A DNA stretch of 64,000 nucleotides, from NCBI GenBank assembly GCA_014529385.2, contig CM043949.1, positions 112,735,977-112,799,976 on the forward strand, read 5' to 3'. The notes under the pieces are model-generated. The model saw nothing but the letters and a program-made list of their open reading frames with translations. It was not told the DNA's origin and ran no database searches. Both the position numbers and the translations under genes were made by a program. The stretch is from Adiantum capillus-veneris (taxonomy: Eukaryota; Streptophyta; Polypodiopsida; Polypodiales; Pteridaceae). Below, piece after piece: positions 42,514 through 51,712 of the stretch; the stretch's first letter is position 1; each line of letters opens with the position of its first letter.

Positions 42514-43900
42514 TGTCACGAGGACGTGGGAGTTATTAACCATGTCACAGAGATGTGGCAACTGCTAACCTTGGTTGTTGGTTTCTTTCCAATGGGGTTT
42601 ATTTTATTTGTTTAAGACCCTCTTTTTGAAGTAGCAAACAGTCGGACATTGTATGGCCAATGTGAACGGTAGATTCACCCGCAGACGGGAAGTGGTCGGC
42701 ACTGGAATTCGTATGGTAAGAGGATGTCTAGGCTCAGAGCAAGATCATACAGGTCCCCCCGTCGCACTTAGCAAGTTGGTGGATACTAGGAAGTGAACTC
42801 AATTAAGGCGTAAAGTCAAGGTGGAACTACCAACAAAAAGTATCCGACAGTTGGGCCACATTGCACTTTTGGGTGCGGCTCCAATGAGGATAGATGGTCA
42901 GAAGACCAATGGGAGCCCAACGGAAGCATCTCCTAAAATTTAGGGAACTGCTATTTTGGGCCGTGAAATGTGTTCGCGTCATTACCTCCGGTATGACTAG
43001 GGGAACACTTTATAACTCTGCCGCGAAGTCAACTGACGCGTCGGTTGGGATATTTTTAAGCGGCGAACCCGAAACGGGAAAATGCTTGAAAATGCGCCAA
43101 GTGTCACATTTTGGTGAACTTTCCTCTTGCAGAAAAATGGGCGCTGATTTTTATGCTGGGAGAGGCCTCATTTCAACTTTTGTCACAGGTTAAGAGCTAT
43201 GGAGTGCTTCCTTTCCCTCTCATGTACAGTGTGGTGCTAGGAGTGATGCCCTGCACACTACACACTGCTCTCTCTCTCCTTTACGTGCAGTTATGTGATG
43301 CCCCACAAGAGGGCTACTCATTTGACTGATGTACAGTTGTGTGGGTTCATGCTTTTGTGCTGAGGCAAGAGCCTCCTTGAGCAGGAACAGGGGTAGCTAA
43401 CTGCTGCTTCAAAGCAGGCACTGGTGAGGGTCATAACCTCACCGTACAGGTGCAAAATCAACGTTGTGTATGCGCTGTAAATTCACTGTTTTTCAGCCAT
43501 ACGGACGCCAGGATCATTGGGAATCGTGCCCCACTGGCAAAGGACAGTTAGGGGACTGTTTGGGGCTGAAAACAGGGCAAAAACCAGTAAATACAGCGTG
43601 CTGAATTTACTGTTTTTGGACAGGAATCAGAGGGTATACGACAGTGCAAGCGAGTTCCAGCAGGAGAATTGGTTTCGCGCAAGTTTTGGGACTGTTATGC
43701 TGCCGAAATTTGGCCAAATCAAATGGTATCTAGGTGGATACACGTGAAGGATTCCCAGGACCTTACCTTGTAATTTACCCTCCTAAAGAATAAAGAAATA
43801 CCGAAAGGGGCGCCAATTTTGGGGCCTACAGGTTGTCGGTGTTTCCTCGGAGCATTCTAGCTTCGGAGCCGTGTGTGTATTCAAGTGTTAACTCCCGTCG
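42514..43900 (+). repeat. C1 3' LTR (about 1.35-1.4 kb)
   Basis: It starts TGTCACGAGGACGTGG right after the polypurine tract. It aligns to the LTR fragment in LINE-B3 and, inverted, to 60795-62604. A polyadenylation-like AATAAA sits just before the shared CGAAAGGGGCGCCAATTTTG box (43788-43826). The 3' limit is not certain, because the 5' LTR of this copy is missing; similarity to the other copies continues to at least 43870. Confidence 0.8.
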
Positions 43901-43989
43901 CAGGTTCTCTTTGCAAAGTGCTCTGTGTGTGTGTATAAAGTAAAGAATTTCGGGTGAAAACCAACGCCTACCGCCCTACGGGCCGGTTT

Positions 43990-44460
43990 CAGTCTAGGGG
44001 TGGTGAAGGGCGATGGATGGGTGGTGAGGGGCGAGGGTAGGTAGGTCGAGGGGGCTAGGGGCGAGGGCTAAGGGTAGGGGAGAGGGATGAGGGTAGGGGC
44101 GAGAGGTGAGGTTAGGGGCGAGCGATTAGGAAAGGGGCGAGTGAGGGTTAGGAAGGTGTGAGGGGACGAGGGTTGTGAGGTTAGGGGCAAGAGAGTGTAG
44201 GGTAGGGGCGAGGGGATGAGGAGAGAGGGTTAGGGAGGGGCGAGAATTGTGAGGTTAAGGGCGAGAGAGTGTAGGGTAGGGGCGAGGGGGGTGGTGAGTG
44301 GTGAGGGGATGAGGGTAGGGGCGAGAGAGGGTTAGTGAGGGGCGAGAGGTGCAGGGTAGGGCGAGAGAGGGTTAGGGAGGGGCGAGGGGGCGAGGGTTGT
44401 GAGGTTAGGACGAGTGTAGGGTACCGGTGAGGGAGGGTACCAGCGAGGGAGGTTCTGGGA
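43990..44460 (+). repeat. G-rich degenerate minisatellite
   Basis: Irregular repeats of about 20-25 bases built from GAGGGTTAGGG, AGGGGCGAG and GGTAGGGGCGAG. The plus strand has many G3-G5 runs, so G-quadruplexes are likely. Frames across it are low-complexity Pro/Ser/Leu on the minus strand and not genes. Confidence 0.85.
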
Positions 44461-45214
44461 ACTAGCACGTGGAGAGGAAAAGCATTGTCTGAAACATACA
44501 GTAGAAGGAGATTCGGTTCCAGCGTCAAAAAAATTTTGCATCTCATAGATGTGAATCACACACAAGTTCTGCAAACTGTAGAAGAACCCGGCTATTTCTA
44601 GCTGAAGTGCTTGTTGAAAAAGCATCCACAAAAGGAAATATTGCAGTGCCTTTACGTATGCAACCAATTATTATATTCCACTGAATGCAATTGGCAGAAA
44701 GCTGTGCTGCTTGAATGCAGGTAGCAGCGGGGACGGTAGAACTTACTAGGGGTAGTTGCGGGGAGGGTAGAACTTACTAGGGGAAGAGATGGCCATGAAT
44801 ATCTCAATCCGGAAAAGAAGAGTAATACAGCAACTGGACAAACTCTGAAAACAAAAAAGGGACATCAAGAGGGAAAGTGGACAATGTAGTCAAGATGAGA
44901 AAGCTTCATGAGAGGGTCCATGAAAAGAGATTTTTTCAATTGAACAGGTCTAGACCTCCTTGTACTCAATAAAGCAATGTAATCAATAAAGGGACTGATG
45001 CCATTAACCGAAAATGAATCATTTAATAAGAGACACACTTCTTTCATTCCACAGAGAAAGATTTCAGTGAAAACTTGGGGAACAGAAAACAGATATAGAT
45101 AGAAGAACAATGCTTAAGGTAGGAGCAAGATGAAGGTGAGGAAAGATGCGAAAGAGAATTCACACTCATGGCCTGCAAGTTAAGATACTAGGTGGAGAGA
45201 CCACAACCTCTGGC
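44461..45214 (-). other. Probable 3' region of the minus-strand gypsy element
   Basis: No gene recognised. It lies downstream, on the minus strand, of the gypsy pol fragment and may hold its 3' leader or LTR. No LTR partner was found to prove this. Confidence 0.35.
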
Positions 45215-47601
45215 TTATGGTGAAGGATAGTAGTATTTAATCCTGGAGCCATTTATCAATGGCAAAGGAACACCTTCTAGAGTCACTAATTGTATTGCTC
45301 CCTGTGGTAGAATCTCCTGTACTATGAATGGTCCTTGCCAAGTTGGGACCAACTTCTTTGCTTTTTTCTGATATCGAGCCTGATACAGTAGTACCAGTGA
45401 GCCTTGCATAATTTTTGGCTTTCAGAGATGGCGATCGTGCCAAGCCTTGCGACGAAGCTTCTCTACTTCAAGAGCTCGAGAAGCCAAACGACGGCTTTCT
45501 TCCAATAGGGTGAGACGAGAGACAGAGGCAGACCCCACACCCCCATTGGCACGCAAATTACCTACTCGTGGAGATCCTGAGTTGAATTCGAAGGGTGCTA
45601 TTGCTTCCAAACCGAAGGCTAACTGAATTGGGGTGTGATTGATGGTGGCTTTGAAAGAAGTGCGGTAAGCCGAAAGGGTGCCGTGAATAGCCCAAGACGC
45701 CGGATGTAGATGACATGCTTTCCGCAGAAAGGCTATCAGGACCTTGTTGGTGCTCTCGGCCTGCCCATTTGCTCTAGGGTAATATGAACAAGACTTACGA
45801 TGCAAAATCTTGTAGTTGGCTAGCAAGGTGGAAATCATATCATTAACAAAGTAACTGCCCCTATCACTGGTGATCTCCATGGGACATCCAAACCTGCAAA
45901 AACTTGGCTACACTATTGCCAGTGCAATCAATTGTCTCCAATACTTCTGCCCACCTAGTTGCATAATCTGTAGCCACCAGCAGATACTTCCGGTTACCTA
46001 GTTGGGTCGGAGGAGCAAATGGACCCACAAAATCCATGCCCCATCGCTCAAAGGGCAGCCATGCCAAAGAGACCTGCAGAGGACGGTTGGACTGCTTGCT
46101 TGGTTTAGCTCCACAGCGCTGACACACATCACATACTTTCACATAGGCAATTGCATCCCGAAAAACATAGGGCCACCATAGACCACTCTGTAGAATCTTC
46201 TTTGGGCGGTGATGTGACTAGGGTAATGGCCACCAGTGGGACCACTGTGGGCATCTTCCAGAATATTCTCAACCTCATGAGGGGAGACACATCGTCTCAG
46301 AACACCATCTACTCCTGACTTGTAAAGCTGGCCTCCAATCAGAGTGAATGGCCTAGACTTTAAAAGCAATCTTCTCTTCTGTAGTGGAGACGCATTCTCA
46401 AGGTACAGACCTTTAGATAGCAAATGCAAGACATCGTCGTACCATTCCGGAGTGGTATCCACCTTAAAGAGATTGCTATCTGGAAAGTCATTTGCAACCC
46501 CTTGTTGCTTCTTCACCTGTGTGAATAAGAGAGAGGTGGTCAGCAAGAACATGATTTTTGTTGGGTCTGAGTACCACTTCGAAATCAAACTCTTGAAACA
46601 AGAGTAGCCATCGCCATACTCGACCTACAACTTGCGGCTTATTAAGCAGATAGCGCAGGGCATGGTGATCAGTAATAATTGTGAAGTGGACCCCTAATAA
46701 ATAATGGTGAAATTTTTGTAAAGCATATATAATAGCCAAACCTTTCCTTTCTATGGTGCTATAGTTGCGCTCTGCTTTGGTGAGCAGGCGACTTGCAAAG
46801 TGAACAGGGCAATCCAAGTTGCACTCCTTACTAGGCTGAGTCAGCACAATACCCACAGCCAGTTGATTGGAATCAATATGCGCATGAAAAGGAAGAGACC
46901 AATCGAGAGCCACTAGAATAGGTACTTCAGTGAGGCGTTTTTTGAGACATGCAAATGCTTCAACTTCAAGTTTGAACCATTGGAAGGGTACAGTAGCACT
47001 GGTGAGTCGGGTCAGTGGTTGAGCCACCTGTGCATACATGCGTATAAACCTGCAATGATAGCCTATATGGCCTACAAATCTCTGAACATCATTAGGATTG
47101 ATTAGAGGCGGTAACTTCAAGATTGTTACTATTTTCTCTAGGTCGGGCGCTAAACCTTTAGCAGACACTACATGGCTTAGGAGTGTACCTTCAGTGACCA
47201 AAAAATGACGTTTGTTCGGATTGAGCTTCAGGCGTGCCTCTCTACAAACCTGAGAAAGACAGCAGAGAGCTGAGCGAGGTGCTCCTCTAGATTCTCCACT
47301 GGGGTTGAACACTGAGCACCCGAGAAGGTTGAAAAATCGTCCATGAAGATGCGAAGATGATCCGTAAGCAAGGGACAAAATATGAGATATATTGTGTGAT
47401 TGAAGAAAGGTGGAGCATTTTTCAACCCAAACGACATTCTAGTGTAGATAAAAATACCCCAGGGAGTCACGAAAGCCGTTTAAATCTGATCACCTGGATG
47501 GATGCCCAACTAATTGTATCCACAGAACCCATCCATGAAACTGTACGATACATGCCCTGCTACATCTTCTAGCACACGCTCAGTGAAAGGTGTGGGAAAA
47601 C
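45215..47601 (-). pseudogene. Ty3/gypsy pol fragment (RT, RNase H, integrase)
   Basis: On the minus strand, RT starts inside the domain: TAFVTPWGIFIYTRMSFGLK (about 47480), then the catalytic FMDDFSTFSG (about 47345). The thumb reads FVGHIGYHCRFIRMYAQVA. RNase H shows LPFHAHIDSNQLAVGIVL, STIERKGLAIIYAL and ITDHHALRYLLNK. Integrase has the end of its zinc finger (VCDVCQRC, about 46130), GMDFVGPFAPP, ITSDRGSYF and YPRANGQAEST. A C-terminal piece ends at 45215 (WQGPFIVQEILPQGAIQLV). Frame breaks lie near 45420, 45870, 46140, 46490 and 47240. The sequence differs clearly from C1 and C2, and no chromodomain is visible. It could belong to the same family as gag element X, but no overlap proves it. 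Its upstream part is cut at 47602. Confidence 0.85.
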
Positions 47602-47690
47602 CATAGTTACCAGGGAACGCGTTCCCTAGGCCATGGAACGCCGGTCCCCCCCCCCCGCAACGTCTTGTCGTTCCGGGTGCCACCTTTTCG
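47602..47690. mobile_element. hAT-like terminus (CATAGTTACC end)
   Basis: CATAGTTACCAGGGAACGCG followed by GGAAC-rich sequence and a C run resembles the left end of the hAT at 33466. The matching right end and target copy (GGGAAAAC) were not found. Confidence 0.4.
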
Positions 47691-48334
47691 AAATGATGAG
47701 CATGAGAGAGGCGAAGAAGAATTTTTCCCACCTTTTCCGACCCTCTCCCTTCCCCATCTACGCAAAGGATTGCACTAACTCCTATGAAGCCTTTCGACAT
47801 GATGATGGACAGGAAGTTAGAACGCGAAGAAGAAGAGCAGAAAAAATGGCAGAATTTGATCGTGAATGCGCCAAAAGAAAAGCAGAAATGGATCGAGAGA
47901 ACAAAGAAAGAAAAGCCATGAACGACCGACACATGAAAGAGATGTTGCGACTCTTTTCTCAAGTGCAGGCACAGATGCAAGAGATTCGGGAAAAGGAGAC
48001 CCTCTCAGTCTCTTCTTCTCCAAAGCATGACACACAGGATTTGCATAATGATAACCATGATGAATTGCCTGATAATGATAAGCATGATGATTTGAATGAC
48101 AATGACAAGCATGATGATTTGCATGATGATCAAGATGTGATTTCTCACACGCAAGATGATTTGCATGAAGATGATATGATTGTTCACAAGGATGATGTGT
48201 TAGTTGATACTTTTCTAGTGAAGCTAACCTCATTGCAGATTCGATCAATCACAAAGAACCGATCTTTGCTTTTGAGTCGAGGTCCACAGAACCCCCACAG
48301 GAAGATTCGATCAAACACGAAGAACCGATCTTAG
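47690..48334 (+). CDS. Unrecognised charged protein, coiled coil plus Asp/His repeats
   Basis: An open frame of over 200 codons, with a likely start at one of the Met codons near 47690. Residues in the first half are highly charged (RRRAEKMAEFDRECAKRKAE, then ENKERKAMNDRHMKEMLRLF) and predict a coiled coil. The second half repeats DNDKHDDL and DDLHDD units (about 48040-48180). No enzyme motif is visible. It lies upstream of another frame, a polypurine tract and an LTR-like start, so it is probably part of a retroelement (gag-like or accessory). A host gene cannot be excluded. Confidence 0.4.
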   Translation, partial: EMMSMREAKKNFSHLFRPSPFPIYAKDCTNSYEAFRHDDGQEVRTRRRRAEKMAEFDRECAKRKAEMDRENKERKAMNDRHMKEMLRLFSQVQAQMQEIREKETLSVSSSPKHDTQDLHNDNHDELPDNDKHDDLNDNDKHDDLHDDQDVISHTQDDLHEDDMIVHKDDVLVDTFLVKLTSLQIRSITKNRSLLLSRGPQNPHRKIRSNTKNRS

Positions 48335-48384
48335 CTCTCGAGCCTAGGTCCAAAGAACCCTCACAGGAAGTACTATGTGTTCGA

Positions 48385-48849
48385 ATGATTAGTCAGCACG
48401 CATTGTTCGAGTGTTTCATTCGTGATCGTTTCCTGTATTTTAGTCAATGTCTCTATGTGATCCCTTTTCCTTGGCATGACATATTGTACGTTGAGCACGT
48501 TTCACTCATGAATGAGCACGGATGTATGCAGATTACTCATGAAAAGCTGAAAAGTAGGCATTCAAGGGAGTTACATTCCATGTCTCTTCCTTGGCACGAC
48601 ACAGTTGTAGAAAGAGCACATGAATGTATGAGCACCAAGCATGGGCATTTCCGTTGTGAATTGCCACAGTTGATTGATTTAGATCAGCAAGACAAGATCC
48701 GATCTCATTGTTTGCATGTGTGTGGTGAACGGTTTGGCACTCCGTCTATTTGTTCATCTCCATTGCATGCTCAGTCTTTTCAGAAGACAAGATTTTTTCC
48801 AATCACTTCACCCGGAATAGATATGTTCATGTTTTTGTGTTGGAAGTAG
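48385..48849 (+). CDS. Unrecognised ORF with WHD repeats
   Basis: A 154-codon frame, MISQHALFECFIRDRFLYFS..., containing FPWHDILYVEHV and LPWHDTVVERAH, two copies of a PWHD motif about 40 residues apart. It is rich in His and Cys (CLHVCGERFG). No known family came to mind. It is followed in the same region by FRGGFRGGPKKKALHTF (about 48950), then by a polypurine tract. It is likely the 3' ORF of a degenerate or non-autonomous LTR element. Confidence 0.35.
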   Translation: MISQHALFECFIRDRFLYFSQCLYVIPFPWHDILYVEHVSLMNEHGCMQITHEKLKSRHSRELHSMSLPWHDTVVERAHECMSTKHGHFRCELPQLIDLDQQDKIRSHCLHVCGERFGTPSICSSPLHAQSFQKTRFFPITSPGIDMFMFLCWK

Positions 48850-49122
48850 TTTCAGGAATTTTCAGCCTTGGAGATTCTTGAAGAAGGTAGCCTTACGTCC
48901 ATGGACAAAGTGGAAGCATTCAAGCAGTCTCCGATGACTTTGTGTCGCTTTCGAGGCGGCTTTCGAGGCGGCCCAAAGAAGAAGGCATTGCACACCTTTA
49001 TGAAGTTCAAGTATCGCACGACCCACACCTCAGAGTGGGCCGGCGAAGAGTCCTTTTGAGGATTCCGGATGTTGTTGGCGATCTCCCTCGACGCCATACA
49101 GTTCGGTACCAGTACCTCACTT

Positions 49123-50327
49123 TGAAAAGGAGGGGATGTGACGTGACACATCCAACCCTTTGTGTCCGTGGACAAGCTACAGCATGACCAAGGTTCAGTT
49201 CACTCAAGTCAGTCTAGAACAGGAAGTGATCTGGCACTTTTGTGATACCGTTCGCAGATTGTGCATGTCCAGGCACTTAGATTAGATGCATATCCTCTGG
49301 TTGCACACAATATGATCATCAGATTACAATCAGAACCCATCAGTAGCATTTTTACAGTGCATAGACCTATCTTCCCTATTTTTGACCTTTTTCACTTATT
49401 TATTAAGTGACTTTTGTTGGGAACTAGGGGCAATTTTGCTAAGATAACATATAAGCAAAACAAAGCTAGCACTATCTGGGAGGAGGAGGAGGAGAGCACC
49501 AAGCACTCAAGTGCAACAGGCCCTCTAGAGACCCTTCTCAGCAAGACGACCCTCACCATAGCCTGACGTTTTCAGCCCTAACAAGCTAGCGTTTTTGGAT
49601 CCTTGAACCAGCACTTCAGCCCCAGCACCGTGGCGATTTCAGCACCAACATACTAGCGTTTTTCAGCCAACCATAACCAGCATTTTTATGCATGCTGTCT
49701 AGCGTTTTCAGGCCACACAAAAAAGTGTTTTTGCACAGCCCAGATCAGCATTTTTGGTAGCAACAAGCAGCCAGCTACTTCAACGTTTTGTATTGTCAAA
49801 TCAGCGTTTCCAACAAGGAAAATTCAGCAGACGAAAGAGCAGTAGATTCAGCAAGTCCCAAGCACGATAGACAGCATTGTTGCACATCAAGTCACAATAG
49901 CAGATAGCCTCATCCTCGTCGTCCACACCGTCAACATCGTCACCGACATAGAGTCAGAATTCAACAGATACAAGATTTGCAGATTTCAGCCATAGGCGTT
50001 TTCAGATTTCAGCCCGTCTCGTCGTCGTCAACATTGTCGGCAAGTCCAAGCATTGTAGAGATTTGTGCAATCAATAATAGACCACTCTCGCCATCGAGAG
50101 TGGGGCCTTCAAAGGAGGGTTTGACAACATTCTGGTGTCGTATTCTCTTCTCTCTATCTCTCAGTCTCATGCACCTTCATTCACAGTGTTCACCACTTTG
50201 TTTGTGTCCATTGCACTCTCTCACTAAAGGAACGGAAGGCTCTCCCTTCTGTAAGCAAAAGGAACCTTGAGCACAATTCGGAGCACTCATCTTGAGCAAA
50301 GTTCGACATTCATTCCACTGCACCTTA
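49123..50327 (+). repeat. Polypurine tract and LTR-like region
   Basis: GAAAAGGAGGGGA (49123-49135) is followed by TGTGACGTGACACATCC (49136), the expected form of a PPT and LTR start. The region has no genes. Positions 49560-49810 carry repeated AGCGTTTTTG/AGCATTTTTG words. The LTR end was not found. On the right, gag element X2 (minus strand) begins at about 50328. Confidence 0.5.
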
Positions 50328-50963
50328 CAAGAAGTCAAAGGGTCAGAAGGACTCTCCAAGAGTACAAAGGCAGTCTCTACTTGAGAGGAGTCAATAAACA
50401 GCTTCCTTGCCCCCTCTATCCTAGTAGCAGCCGCAACAAACTCCTCCAAGGTGGCATCAGGTCGAAGATTCTCTCTCAGTTCTTGCTGAGAAGTCTTTGG
50501 AAGAGCCTTCTCTACCCATTTCTTGACCATGAACTCACCTGGTGGCTGAGGAAGCTTGGCGACCAGAGACTTTGTTCGGGTCATGAGTTCTGCAAAAGTC
50601 TCTTTGAGCTGAAGCAGCAAGTTGGCCAACTCATCCAGAACCTTTTCTTGGAAATCGCCTGGTCTGAAAGCTTCACAAAATTGTTGTCTTAATGTAGCCC
50701 AAGTAGTAAAGTGGTTCTCTGCAAACTGACTGTACGACTCGTCTGCTAATCCATCCAAGGTAGATGGGAAGAGTACTAAGTAGGCATCTTCTCGGTTGAG
50801 GCCACAACCTTTGCAGAGAGAAACAAACCTCCTCAACATCCTCTGTGGAGAGACCTTTGAAAGTAGGAAACTTAATATTCACCTTAGCGAGGACACTTGT
50901 GAGCTCTTCCATGGTTGTCTATGCAGGAGCTTGTTGCACCGAACCTTGCTGTAACACAGTGGG
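50328..50963 (-). pseudogene. Element X2: gag fragment
   Basis: The minus strand reads MEELTSVLAKVNIKFPTFKG (about 50910), then EDAYLVLFPSTLDGLADESY, WATLRQQFCEAFRPGDFQEK and VEKALPKTSQQELRENLRP. This is a capsid-like retroelement gag, matching X1 at 32.6-33.1 kb. A frameshift lies near 50830. The similarity to X1 stops at about 50328. On the other side the element is cut at 50963 by C2 and resumes at 58490. Confidence 0.7.
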
Positions 50964-51241
50964 TGTCACAAAGTGATGACGTGGCTGCCAAAGAAAACCC
51001 TAATTTCTGCCAAAACCCTAACCTCCAAAAACCCTAATTCTAGAAACCCTAACTGGTGAAACCCTAATTTTGCCAGAAACCCAAACCCTGGCATGACACG
51101 TGGCAATAGTACGGACGGCCAAAAATTGCGCCGAATTTTGTGGCAGCTTTTGCGCTAGACTTACGGCAGCTTTTTGGTTGGCTTTTATCTACGCAAATTG
51201 GAGAGTGAGAAAGAGCTCTCTTGCTTTATTTTTAAAAGCAT

Positions 51242-51307
<66 letters not shown>

Positions 51308-51643
51308 CCTGTTGGCTTTATTTTTCAAAGCTTTTAAAGTTCCAGCTTTTGGGTCTCTGCTTTTGGCATCCCTTGTAACTCTTTATAAGTGAAGTTGGTC
51401 TCTCACTTCTCAGAGCATCTGGACGTAGAGTCTGAGAGTGAGACCTAACCAATCTTGTACTTTGAGCTCAGATTAATTCAAAAAGAAATACCGAAAGGGG
51501 CGCCAATCTTTGGGGCCAATATCTCTAGGCACGAAACTCCGCCGGGCCAATGTAAACCAATTGTGAACTATGAACTCTTTTAAAGTGGTTATTTGGTGCT
51601 GTCGAGGTAGATTCTTGACTTGGAGTGTCCAAGTCTGTTATAG
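50964..51643 (+). repeat. C2 5' LTR
   Basis: It contains five AAACCCTAA telo-box words in the first 110 bases (50994-51071), a (GA)n tract (51245-51304), a TATA-like CTTTATAAG (51381-51389) and the shared CGAAAGGGGCGCCAATC box (51493-51509). It ends ...AAGTCTGTTATAG before the primer site. Promoter function is inferred. Confidence 0.85.
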
Positions 51644-51655
51644 TGGTATCAGAGC
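51644..51655 (+). promoter_or_regulatory. C2 primer-binding site (initiator-Met tRNA)
   Basis: TGGTATCAGAGC, the usual plant minus-strand primer site, directly after the 5' LTR. Confidence 0.9.
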
Positions 51656-51712
51656 ACGGCCGATTTCTCTTCTACGGAAAATCCGCTCCCAAAATTTTTT
51701 TCCGCAGCACCT

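Larger units (their letters stand above)
38212..43900 (+). mobile_element. Element C1: 5'-truncated Ty3/gypsy chromovirus with 3' LTR
   Basis: The 5' LTR and first part of gag are missing. Gag, protease, RT, RNase H, integrase and a chromodomain follow in the usual Ty3 order (38230-42343). Then come a short 3' leader, a polypurine tract (CAAGAGGGGGG, 42501-42511) and an LTR starting TGTCACGAGG (42514). The stops and frameshift are few, so this is a fairly young but dead copy. Confidence 0.9.

Noticed and set aside
43990..44460. Interstitial telomere array
   Set aside because: GGGTTAGGG words occur, but there is no regular TTTAGGG or TTAGGG repeat; it is a G-rich minisatellite.
44865..45110. 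81-codon minus-strand frame
   Set aside because: No motif and AT-rich; probably 3' non-coding sequence of the gypsy element.
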